Source: Flavobacterium tructae
GTDB lineage: Bacteria; Bacteroidota; Bacteroidia; Flavobacteriales; Flavobacteriaceae
Assembly: GCF_002217475.1 (NCBI RefSeq)
Contig: NZ_MUHH01000035.1
Span: 29,819 to 93,818 of the forward strand
Direction of reading: 5' to 3'
Length of the DNA: 64,000 bases
Shown: positions 51,341 through 60,005 of the stretch, one piece after another
How the letters are laid out: each line of letters opens with the position of its first letter
Numbering within the stretch: the first letter of the stretch is position 1
Position numbers and translations under genes: made by a program
Notes under the pieces: generated by a model
What the model was told of the DNA's origin: nothing
Seen by the model: the letters and a program-made list of their open reading frames with translations, nothing else
Databases searched by the model: none

Positions 51341-54300
51341 ATGAAAAAAAAATTAAACAGATATATAGGATTATGTATTTTGTTAATTTCCGCAGGTATT
51401 AAAGCACAGGAAGTTAAACCCTTAATCCAGTCGAAACTCGAAGGAACTGTAATCGATGCTGTTACAAAGGAGCCCGTTATTGGAGCTTCGATAAACATTA
51501 AAGGAACTACTCACGGGGTTGTAACGGATATGGACGGTAAATTTTACTTTCAAACCGGGCAAAAACTTCCTTATACCCTAATTGTAAGTTATTTGGGCTA
51601 TAAAAAAGCGGAAGTTACAGCCAATGAAAATTCAGTTGTGGTTACTCTTACTCAGGAACAGAATGCATTGTCAGAAGTAGTGGTTACGGCACTTGGTATT
51701 ACAAAAGAAAAAAAATCTCTGGGATATACCACGCAGGCAGTTAAGGGCAAGGAATTGTCAGACACAAAAGAAACCAATTTTCTAAACAGCCTTAGTGGTA
51801 AACTTGCCGGTGTTCGTATTACCAATTCGCAGGGTGATATGGGATCTTCGCGTATCATCATTCGTGGTGAAACGTCCATTTCCGGAAATAATCAGCCGCT
51901 TTTTGTGGTCGATGGAGTTCCTGTAGACAACTCACAACTAGGAAGTACCGGAGGTACCACTCGTGATTTTAAAAATGCTATTGCCGATTTAAATCCACAG
52001 GATATTGAATCCTTAAGTGTATTAAAAGGTCCTAATGCTGCCGCTCTTTACGGATCACGTGCCGCACACGGAGTAGTGCTTATCACAACAAAATCCGGAA
52101 AAAGTCAAAAAGGGTTGGGGATAAGCGTCAATTCGGGAATCACAATTTCTCAGGTGGCTACTTTACCTAAATTTCAAAATTCATACGGACAAGGATCAAA
52201 CGGAAAGTTCAGTTATGTAGACGGTAAAGGTGGCGGAATCAATGATGGAGTTGATGAAAGCTGGGGGCCTAAATTAGACGGTCGTCTTATTCCACAGTTC
52301 TATTCTAATGGTGTTGCGGTACCTTTCGTAGCACATCCGAATAATGTGAAAGACTTTTTCAACACTGGTATTACCTACGATAATAGCGTATCCATAGCTA
52401 AATCGGATGAAAAATCAGATTTTCGTTTAGGAATAAACAATCAAAAACAATTGGGTACAGTACCTAACAGTGAAGCAAATAAAACAAACTTTACGGTTAA
52501 TACAAATTACCAAATTTCTAAAAACATAAAAGTAGGGGTAACGGCTAACTATATTGTGACTGATGCACCCGCACTTCCTGGTGGTCCGCAAGGTAACCGT
52601 GCCGCTGGTGTGATGCTGCAGTTCCTTTGGTTCGGACGCCAGGTAGATATCGATCAGCTTCAGAACAACAGAGAGGTAAACTGGAACAACAGCTATTACA
52701 GCAATCCCTATTGGAATGCGTATTATAACACCACTAGCCAACAGCGCAACCGTATAATAGGAGATATTCATTTGGATGCCAAAATTATCGACGGACTTAA
52801 TTTTAAATTCCGTACCGGAGTTGATTATTACAACGATCGTAGAAAGTATACCATTAAATATGGTACAAACGGAACCCCATTTGGATCTTATGCAGAAGAT
52901 GCTTACACGGTAAACGAAAGAAATACAGAAGGGATTTTTACGTATACCAAAAAACTAACCGAAGACTTTAGTGTGGATGCTCTTGCCGGATTCAATATTC
53001 GTAACCACAGTGATGCCAATAATTATCAAAAAGCACCACGTTTGGCCGTACCGGATTTGTATACCTTAACGAATTCAAGAGATCCGTTGACTTCATCGAA
53101 TTCACTATCAAGATTAAGAGTGTACAGTGCCTATGCTTCAGCGCAGTTTGGATATAAAAACTATGCTTATTTAAACGTAACTGCCCGTAATGACTGGTCG
53201 TCAACCTTACCAAGCAGTAACCGTTCTTACTTTTATCCTTCCTTCAATGGTAGTTTTGTAGTTTCTGATGCTTTCAATCTGAAAAGCAACACACTTGATT
53301 TCTTAAAACTTCGTGGAGGCTGGTCTGAAGTAGGAAACGATGCAGATCCGTATCAATTGTCTACGGTTTACGATTTTCAAACTGCATTTGACGGAAATCC
53401 AATTCAAACTTCAGCGAAGAAAAAACTGAATGAGAACCTGAAACCGGAAACCACTCGTTCTACGGAATTGGGTATAGAATCTTCGTTCTGGAAAAACAGA
53501 CTGCACTTAGATGTTGCTTACTATAATACGAACAGTTTTGACCAAATTTTAGAAATAAAAACTACGGCTTCAAGTGGTTATAATTCGCAATTAATCAACG
53601 CGGGTAAAATAAACAATCGTGGTATTGAAGTTCAGTTAGACGGAACTCCGATTCAAACGGAGAATTTTAAATGGAATGTAGGAGTTAACTATTCAAAAAA
53701 CATCAGTGAAGTAAAGATTTTGGATTATGACAAACAAATTCAAAACTATACTATTGGTACATCAGGAGGTGTTGATGTATTGGCGTCGGTAGGACAGGCT
53801 TATGGAGCACTTTATGGTACAGCGTATCAACGTGATGCAAACGGAAATATAGTAGTTGGAGCTAACGGATTACCTAAAGCCGATCCTCAAAAGCGAGTAT
53901 TAGGGCATTATACTCCGGATTTTTTAGCAGGTTTAACCAACACTTTGAGTTATAAAAATCTTGAATTTTCATTCCTTATTGATGCCAGCGTAGGCGGAGA
54001 TATTTTTTCGGGAACCAACAGAACAGGTACATATACCGGAGTACTGGCTGAGACACTTGCTGGTCGTGATGCAGCAAACGGAGGTTTAAATTACTACTAC
54101 CCGGGCAACAGTACTGCCAATCCAAAAACATTGGTAACGAGTGGTGGAGCACCAAATGGAGTAACGGTGTATGATGACGGAGTTCTATTTAACGGAGTTT
54201 ACGCCGATGGAACCCCAAATACTCAGGTGATTAGTGCGCAGGAGTTTCATAAAGCATCTTACAATATTAGTGAAGCCTATATTTACAGTTCGACTTTTGT

Positions 54301-54532
54301 AAAACTGAGAGAAATAAAACTGGGATATAATTTCAATAAGAAATTTGCCAGAAGACTGGGACTAGAAGGAGCAAGTATTACTGCTGTAGGCCGAAACCTT
54401 TTGTTTATTTACAAAGATGCGCCAAACATTGATCCTGAAACCGCTTTCAATACCGGAAATGCTCAGGGATTGGAGAGTTTGTCTTTACCAACTACCAGAA
54501 ATTTCAGTCTGAATGTTAATCTTAAATTTTAA
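51341..54532 (+). CDS. SusC/RagA-type TonB-dependent transporter (second pair)
   Basis: A 1063-residue SusC-class transporter with a signal peptide (ISAGIKAQ), a carboxypeptidase-like domain at about 33-110 (EGTVIDAVTKEPVIGASINI), the TonB-box-like LSEVVVTALGITKEKKS, a plug (SGKLAGVRITNSQGDMGSSR) and a barrel ending in TTRNFSLNVNLKF. The SusD-like gene follows after 12 bases. No glycosidase, peptidase or regulator gene is linked, so the cargo is open. SusC proteins without enzymes often import peptides, siderophores or other non-glycan cargo. The long leader suggests post-transcriptional control. Confidence 0.95.
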   Translation: MKKKLNRYIGLCILLISAGIKAQEVKPLIQSKLEGTVIDAVTKEPVIGASINIKGTTHGVVTDMDGKFYFQTGQKLPYTLIVSYLGYKKAEVTANENSVVVTLTQEQNALSEVVVTALGITKEKKSLGYTTQAVKGKELSDTKETNFLNSLSGKLAGVRITNSQGDMGSSRIIIRGETSISGNNQPLFVVDGVPVDNSQLGSTGGTTRDFKNAIADLNPQDIESLSVLKGPNAAALYGSRAAHGVVLITTKSGKSQKGLGISVNSGITISQVATLPKFQNSYGQGSNGKFSYVDGKGGGINDGVDESWGPKLDGRLIPQFYSNGVAVPFVAHPNNVKDFFNTGITYDNSVSIAKSDEKSDFRLGINNQKQLGTVPNSEANKTNFTVNTNYQISKNIKVGVTANYIVTDAPALPGGPQGNRAAGVMLQFLWFGRQVDIDQLQNNREVNWNNSYYSNPYWNAYYNTTSQQRNRIIGDIHLDAKIIDGLNFKFRTGVDYYNDRRKYTIKYGTNGTPFGSYAEDAYTVNERNTEGIFTYTKKLTEDFSVDALAGFNIRNHSDANNYQKAPRLAVPDLYTLTNSRDPLTSSNSLSRLRVYSAYASAQFGYKNYAYLNVTARNDWSSTLPSSNRSYFYPSFNGSFVVSDAFNLKSNTLDFLKLRGGWSEVGNDADPYQLSTVYDFQTAFDGNPIQTSAKKKLNENLKPETTRSTELGIESSFWKNRLHLDVAYYNTNSFDQILEIKTTASSGYNSQLINAGKINNRGIEVQLDGTPIQTENFKWNVGVNYSKNISEVKILDYDKQIQNYTIGTSGGVDVLASVGQAYGALYGTAYQRDANGNIVVGANGLPKADPQKRVLGHYTPDFLAGLTNTLSYKNLEFSFLIDASVGGDIFSGTNRTGTYTGVLAETLAGRDAANGGLNYYYPGNSTANPKTLVTSGGAPNGVTVYDDGVLFNGVYADGTPNTQVISAQEFHKASYNISEAYIYSSTFVKLREIKLGYNFNKKFARRLGLEGASITAVGRNLLFIYKDAPNIDPETAFNTGNAQGLESLSLPTTRNFSLNVNLKF

Positions 54533-54544
54533 AAACGCGAAATC

Positions 54545-55969
54545 ATGCTAAAAAAAATAGCTTATATAACACTATTTGCGGTAGCACTTACCTCTTGTAG
54601 TGACACTCTGGATGATATTAATAAAAATCCAAATGCAACCGAAACACCTTTAGCGCCTTATCTATTGACAGGTACGTTAAAGCAGGGAGCCGATTTATAC
54701 TGGGGAGCCGACAATAATTTTAATGCATCGTTACTATTTGTACAGCATTGGGCTAAAGTTCAGTATACAGAACCGGACAGATATGACGTGTCGAACACTT
54801 CTTTCACTACATTGTGGAATACGGGATATGCCACTTTGATTACAGATTTAAATACGATTCTGAAATTTCCGGATCAGCAGGCAAATCCAAATTACAAAGG
54901 AATTGCGTTAACCTTGCGTTCATGGGCATTTTTATTGCTTACAGACGCTTACGGGAGCATTCCGTATAAAGAAGCAGGCCTAAAAGTAACTCCGGCATAC
55001 AACACGCAAAAAGAAGTGTACACAGGTTTATTGGAAGATTTAAAACAAGCACAGTCTTTACTAAATCCAACTAGTGGAAGCGTAACTGGAGATTTGGCTT
55101 ATAAAGGCGATATCTCAAAATGGAAAAAATTGGTAAACTCCCTTCGTTTGCGAATCGCATTGAGAATTTCTGATAGAGAACCTGCCTTAGCCAAACAAGC
55201 GGCGATCGATGCAACTACTGATGCTGCCGGAGTAATTAGCAATAACAATGAAACTTTTAAGTTTACTTTCACGAGTTCGCCTCAGCAAAATCCTGCTTCG
55301 GCCTGGTTTGAAACCCGTGATGACTTTCGTATTTCGAAAACATTGGTGGATAAGTTAAATGAATTCTCCGATCCGCGTTTGCCAGTTTATGCCCAGTTGC
55401 CAACAGATGCAAGCGTTGGAAAATATGTAGGAGGTGCTAACGGATTATCAAACAGTGATGCCAACAGCCAGGGATTTGCTAAAACATCAAAACCGGGAGC
55501 TTATTTTTTAACCTCGTCATCACCAGCGGTAATTGTTTCTTATTCCGAAGTATTGTTTAATCTTTCAGAAGCGGTGGCTCGCGGTTACATTGCCGGAGAT
55601 GCAGAGCAGTTGTATAAAAATGCCATTACAGCATCGTTCAATCAGTTTGGAATTACTGATGCCACTACAATTTCAAATTATCTTAATCAGGCAGCGGTAA
55701 AGTATGATGCAACGAATTATGCTAAATCGATTGGTACACAAAAATGGATCGCATTTTTCGGGCAGGGTCTTGATGCTTTTGCAGAATGGAGAAGATTGGA
55801 CTATCCGGTATTGAAAGCAGGCCCGGCTACCGTTTTAAACGGACAGATTCCTTCACGTTTCTTTTATCCGGGAACAGAACAGTCACTGAATGGAGCCAGC
55901 TATCAGACAGCTGTATCTGCTCAGGGAAAAGATTTGCTGACTACAAAACTATGGTTTGACGCAAAGTAA
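54545..55969 (+). CDS. SusD-like surface lipoprotein (SusD_2 type)
   Basis: A 474-residue lipoprotein (AVALTSCSDTLDDINKNPN, Cys18) of the SusD-like_2 branch. Hallmarks are the start INKNPNATETPLAPYLLTG, LLTDAYGSIPYKEA, WKKLVNSLRLRIALRISD and the ending RRLDYPVLKAGP with PSRFFYPGTEQ. It is the substrate-binding lid of the adjacent SusC protein. The operon ends at the terminator at 56032. Confidence 0.93.
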   Translation: MLKKIAYITLFAVALTSCSDTLDDINKNPNATETPLAPYLLTGTLKQGADLYWGADNNFNASLLFVQHWAKVQYTEPDRYDVSNTSFTTLWNTGYATLITDLNTILKFPDQQANPNYKGIALTLRSWAFLLLTDAYGSIPYKEAGLKVTPAYNTQKEVYTGLLEDLKQAQSLLNPTSGSVTGDLAYKGDISKWKKLVNSLRLRIALRISDREPALAKQAAIDATTDAAGVISNNNETFKFTFTSSPQQNPASAWFETRDDFRISKTLVDKLNEFSDPRLPVYAQLPTDASVGKYVGGANGLSNSDANSQGFAKTSKPGAYFLTSSSPAVIVSYSEVLFNLSEAVARGYIAGDAEQLYKNAITASFNQFGITDATTISNYLNQAAVKYDATNYAKSIGTQKWIAFFGQGLDAFAEWRRLDYPVLKAGPATVLNGQIPSRFFYPGTEQSLNGASYQTAVSAQGKDLLTTKLWFDAK

Positions 55970-56031
55970 ACCTTAATATAATAAGGACAAAGCAAACGGC
56001 TTAAACCAGCCCGTAATCAATTATAACAGAT

Positions 56032-56063
56032 AATACTTCAGAGGAAATTTTCTCTGAAGTATT
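56032..56063. terminator. Bidirectional terminator
   Basis: AATACTTCAGAG (56032-56043) and CTCTGAAGTATT (56052-56063) form a perfect 12-bp stem with an 8-base loop between convergent operons. Confidence 0.85.
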
Positions 56064-56082
56064 ATTCATTTAAAGACCAAAG

Positions 56083-57225
56083 TTATCTTGGTATTTGTGG
56101 TCTTTCCATCTTATACTGTCTTCCGGATAACGTTTTAATAAAGGAAACCAAAGCCACAATCTCGTCATCAGTAAGATTTAACGGCTGCATTAAAACATCC
56201 GTTTTAGGAAATAGAGGATCTGCTATTTTTTCGGTTTCATCAGGATCAATCATGTGCATGCCGCTGTTATACATATTCACAATTCCGGTGATATTATCAA
56301 ATAAGCCATTGTGCATCCAGGGCCCCGTATACATTACATCACGAAGAGAAGGAGTTCGGAATTTCCCAACGTCTTCTGCTTTTTTAGTAACCATATAAAG
56401 TCCTAAATCTTCATATTCCCTTTTGTAATAAGTAAGCCCAATATTATGGAATGATTCATCGGTCAGGTATTTTCCGGAGTGACAATTCATACATCTTGCT
56501 TTGGTTCGAAAAAGGTGCAGACCATAGATTTCCTGATCTGATAATTGCGTGTAATCGCCATCTATAAAGGCATCAAAACGGCTTCGTTTGCTTAAAATTG
56601 TTTTTTGGAATACGGCCAGTGACTGCAGGATTTTTTCATAAGTAATCTCAGAATCTCCATAAGCATTTTGGAATAAAACAGGATAACCTTCAATTTTTCT
56701 CAATTTATTAGCCAGATTTTTAGGTTCCATATTCATTTCATGATGCGCCGTAATGGGCCCTTGAGCTTGCTCTTCTAAAGTGGCAGCCCGTCCGTCCCAA
56801 AAGAATGATTTTCGGGCTCCGATGTTGTATAACGAAGGTGTATTTCTTTTTCCTTGCAAATGATCATTCCCTAAAGATACTTCACGCGCATCTCCCCAAG
56901 CCAGTTCCGGATCGTGGCAACTGCTGCAGGATACCTGATTAGACCCCGAAAGTTTGGGATCGAAAAAAAGCAGCTGTCCTAAAATTACTTTAGGATTTTC
57001 CATGGTATCGTAGTAACTCGTATCGATCGCAAGAGCTTCGAATTCCTGCCATTGTACACCGTCGTCAATAGTAGGTTTTGGCCATTGACTGGTTGGTTTA
57101 CTATAGATTTCACGCCAATTTGAACTTGCAAGTTTCTCACTAAATGCAGCACTGAAACTTAACAATACATAAATTAGGCCTATGAAAAGAATAGAAAAAG
57201 AGGTTTTTAATAAAAGGGACTTCAT
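56083..57225 (-). CDS. Di-haem cytochrome c peroxidase family protein
   Basis: A 380-residue exported c-type cytochrome with an N-terminal signal or anchor (LLKTSFSILFIGLIYVLLSF). Two haem-binding motifs are present: Cys100-Ser-Ser-Cys103-His104 (CSSCHDPELAWGD) and Cys245-Met-Asn-Cys248-His249 (CMNCHSGKYL). GKRNTPSLYNIG and FFWDGRAATLEEQA are typical of the CcpA/MauG superfamily, and the C-terminus has LRDVMYTGPWMHNG. Members reduce hydrogen peroxide or carry out oxidations on protein or small-molecule substrates. It is the last gene of an operon with a TonB receptor and two surface proteins, so it may act on whatever that system captures. Confidence 0.92.
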   Translation of the reverse strand: MKSLLLKTSFSILFIGLIYVLLSFSAAFSEKLASSNWREIYSKPTSQWPKPTIDDGVQWQEFEALAIDTSYYDTMENPKVILGQLLFFDPKLSGSNQVSCSSCHDPELAWGDAREVSLGNDHLQGKRNTPSLYNIGARKSFFWDGRAATLEEQAQGPITAHHEMNMEPKNLANKLRKIEGYPVLFQNAYGDSEITYEKILQSLAVFQKTILSKRSRFDAFIDGDYTQLSDQEIYGLHLFRTKARCMNCHSGKYLTDESFHNIGLTYYKREYEDLGLYMVTKKAEDVGKFRTPSLRDVMYTGPWMHNGLFDNITGIVNMYNSGMHMIDPDETEKIADPLFPKTDVLMQPLNLTDDEIVALVSFIKTLSGRQYKMERPQIPR

Positions 57226-57255
57226 TATAAGCGGATAGTGATGTTATAATTTAAA

Positions 57256-58776
57256 TTAAAATGTCAAACCTATTGACATTTGAAAAAAAGTGTTGTTTTG
57301 TTTTTGAGGAAAATTGTAGTAATCCAGACTTGTCTTAACGAAAAAGTTAAGATCAGGTTGGTACTTGTAATCCCATCTTGCAGCGAGATTTATTTTAGTG
57401 TATGGAGAGGACAAAAAAGTAAAGTTATAATCGAGCATATTAAAAATTAAATTGGCTTTGCGATCGCTTAATTCCATTTCTGAACTTAAAATCCAGTTGT
57501 GTTCGAGTGAAGCCGAAACATTAAGTAAGGATGGAGATAAAAGTTTTGAAATGGCAAAATCCAATCGGCCGATACCTTGCTGTAGGTCAATAGTCCGAAG
57601 AGGATCGAGATATTTTTCCGCAGTATTTTTTAAGGTAAAGCTTGGCGCAATCGACCATGATAATTCAGGATTTGGAACGTAGTACAATCCTGAAAACACA
57701 ACAGACGTAATCTGATTGGTGTATTTGGTATGCTCGGCTATCTTGATGTAAGATGTGGTACTTTGATTGTCAAATATATTTTCTTTTCCAGTTCGGTCTG
57801 TGTAAAAAAGTCCAATTTTTGCACCCCAAAACTTTTCTTTTGATTTTTTGAAATAAGAAACCTCTCCTTCATACTGATTCTCTAAAATTGTAGAAGCGAC
57901 AAGGTTTTGGAATTCGGTCATGATTTTTTCATAACCAAATTGATGGTATCCCAGTAGTAAACCAAATCCATTTCGGTCTTTTGGGAAAAACTGCACATTG
58001 GTGCCATAGCCTCTTCCATCATAATACGAACTCAGTTTATTTCCGGTCAGTAATTTATTGTAAACACCAAGTCCTACCATATGATAAACTGCGGGAGCCC
58101 CTAATTCGCTAAAGAATTTTAGATTATTAGATTGTGTATATTTTTGCAGATTTAAAGCCGAACCTAATACATAATGATCACTAATGTTTAAGGAAATACC
58201 AGTAGAAACATTAAGATCTGAAACCGTATTTTTAGGCCTTGGATCAATATCCCGATATTCCATTAATGCCCTGTAATCAGTACTTATACCCAGAGTTATT
58301 TTATTTAAAGCTTTAGCATAACCGCCACTAAAAGAGTACTCTTCATACGAAAGATCACCCCCTATAGAATCTGCCGTTACATAAGGGTAGATTATTTGAT
58401 AATCTGAGCTTTCGTTCCAACGCACATTGTTACGTTTACCATTCTTGTAATGAGCGTTTCCAAAAACAGTATTTTCAGAGTTAATCTTATAATGCGATTG
58501 TGCCTTAATAAGAAATTGACGAATTCCATTTCCCAACTGTTGAATATTGGTTTGCTGTGCTGCCGAACTATAACCCGCGCTCAATTCTGATAAAGAATAA
58601 CGGCGGGCATAATGCTGATTTGCAGGATTGGTATAAAATCTTCGGGCAAAAGTATTCTCGGGAGACAAGTCTTCGTGAATGCGAAGGAGCACAGAAGTAC
58701 TGTCCTGTGCCTGCAGCAAACTGCAACTCAAAATAATAAATAGAAATAGGGAACGAAAGCTCATGATTAAATTCAT
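57256..58776 (-). CDS. DUF6850-like outer membrane beta-barrel protein
   Basis: A 506-residue protein with a signal peptide (SLFLFIILSCSLLQAQD). It then shows alternating amphipathic strands throughout and an aromatic C-terminus (NNTFFQMSIGLTF), as expected for an outer membrane barrel. A conserved N-terminal segment (NPANQHYARRYSLSELSAGY) fits the DUF6850 family as I recall it. Its start overlaps the stop of the preceding lipoprotein gene (TAATG), so translation is coupled; an ATG 12 bases further in is an alternative. It probably forms an accessory pore or barrel for the TonB system. Confidence 0.72.
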   Translation of the reverse strand: MNLIMSFRSLFLFIILSCSLLQAQDSTSVLLRIHEDLSPENTFARRFYTNPANQHYARRYSLSELSAGYSSAAQQTNIQQLGNGIRQFLIKAQSHYKINSENTVFGNAHYKNGKRNNVRWNESSDYQIIYPYVTADSIGGDLSYEEYSFSGGYAKALNKITLGISTDYRALMEYRDIDPRPKNTVSDLNVSTGISLNISDHYVLGSALNLQKYTQSNNLKFFSELGAPAVYHMVGLGVYNKLLTGNKLSSYYDGRGYGTNVQFFPKDRNGFGLLLGYHQFGYEKIMTEFQNLVASTILENQYEGEVSYFKKSKEKFWGAKIGLFYTDRTGKENIFDNQSTTSYIKIAEHTKYTNQITSVVFSGLYYVPNPELSWSIAPSFTLKNTAEKYLDPLRTIDLQQGIGRLDFAISKLLSPSLLNVSASLEHNWILSSEMELSDRKANLIFNMLDYNFTFLSSPYTKINLAARWDYKYQPDLNFFVKTSLDYYNFPQKQNNTFFQMSIGLTF

Positions 58777-59978
58777 TAATTCATTAAAGAAGGTTTAACC
58801 TCAGGGGAAAAATCTAATGTTGAATTATTAGTGTCTTTTAGTATTTTTTTTCCGTTTGAAGTAGTGGACAGCGTTTTACGACGAACACTTTTTCCATAAC
58901 GCGTTGCATCTGAATCTACTTTTCCGCAATAAGTCCAGCCTTTGTCCAGCGATGGAGCAGTAACAATCCATTTAAATTCAGATTCAACACTTAAATTAAC
59001 AGCGTCTACAATCCATGAATTTGGAATCGAATACACGTTTTCGCCCATTGGATAACTTTCTCCGCCAAATACCAGATTGTATTCGTAGTTATAGGTATAA
59101 TCCGTTAGATATTTTGTTTTATTTACAGGCATACGAGCGATAACAAAACTTTTAAAACCTCTGTTATGAATTACCATAGAAGAGAATAAATTCTCCATAT
59201 TTGGAACAGAAGGATTATCAACATCATCAGCGTCTTCTGTATAAAATTCAAAAGTAGCTTTTCTTAAATTCAACGAAGCTGAATTGTATTCTTTATGGTC
59301 GATTGCATCTTCGGCAATAACAAAAAACTCACCCGGAGCGATTGGATAAGTAGTTCCGTTACCGGGAACAATTGCAACAGCTGATACTGCAAAGGACTGC
59401 GCCATGATATTCGGGGTATAGTCTTGTTTGTCAGTTGTCATGAATTCCGATTGTGCAATCATTAATCCATCTGCATACAATACTTTATCCGTATTATTAT
59501 GAATCTTAAAGTATTTGTCACCTGAATATTGTTTTCCCTGTGGTGTTTTGGTTCCTGTAAAAAATACCTCTTCAATCACAAAATCAGATTGTGTTGTTTT
59601 GAGGAAAAGATTTAAAGAAACGGTGGCACTTCCACCAGTAATCACGACCGCTTCTTTATAGCTGCTTACCGAAGCTTCGATAATGTTACCGTCTATTGTA
59701 TAGTTGATTTTTCCGTCAATAGATATTTCGTAAGAACCTTCACTTAAAGAGACAGAGAGATTATTATTTAAAGCTTTACTTTGGGTTACTTTACCGGTAT
59801 TACGCTCTTTAAAAGAAACGGAAACATCAGAAAAGGTAACACTACTTAGATCTTCGGGATTTACAATTGTTAAGGTTAAAGCCGTTTCTTTATTGCTGTT
59901 ATCATCATCTTTAGAACAGGATGGTAATAGTGCCATTATGGCTATTGTTAGATAAATGGGTAGTAATCTGATTTTCAT
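58776..59978 (-). CDS. DUF4876-like lipoprotein
   Basis: A 400-residue lipoprotein (MALLPSCSKDDDNSN, Cys21). Residues about 33-130 form a beta-sandwich (LTIVNPEDLSSVTFSDVSVS). From about 135 on it carries a lamin-tail-like or DUF4876 region (FVIEEVFFTGTKTPQGKQYS, GDKYFKIHNNTDKVLYADGL, PGEFFVIAEDAIDHK). It lies between the TonB receptor gene (27-base gap) and the barrel gene it overlaps by one base. It is a likely surface component that binds the cargo of the receptor; its ligand is unknown. Confidence 0.75.
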   Translation of the reverse strand: MKIRLLPIYLTIAIMALLPSCSKDDDNSNKETALTLTIVNPEDLSSVTFSDVSVSFKERNTGKVTQSKALNNNLSVSLSEGSYEISIDGKINYTIDGNIIEASVSSYKEAVVITGGSATVSLNLFLKTTQSDFVIEEVFFTGTKTPQGKQYSGDKYFKIHNNTDKVLYADGLMIAQSEFMTTDKQDYTPNIMAQSFAVSAVAIVPGNGTTYPIAPGEFFVIAEDAIDHKEYNSASLNLRKATFEFYTEDADDVDNPSVPNMENLFSSMVIHNRGFKSFVIARMPVNKTKYLTDYTYNYEYNLVFGGESYPMGENVYSIPNSWIVDAVNLSVESEFKWIVTAPSLDKGWTYCGKVDSDATRYGKSVRRKTLSTTSNGKKILKDTNNSTLDFSPEVKPSLMN

Positions 59979-60005
59979 AATTGGGTATTTATTTAATATT
60001 AAAAG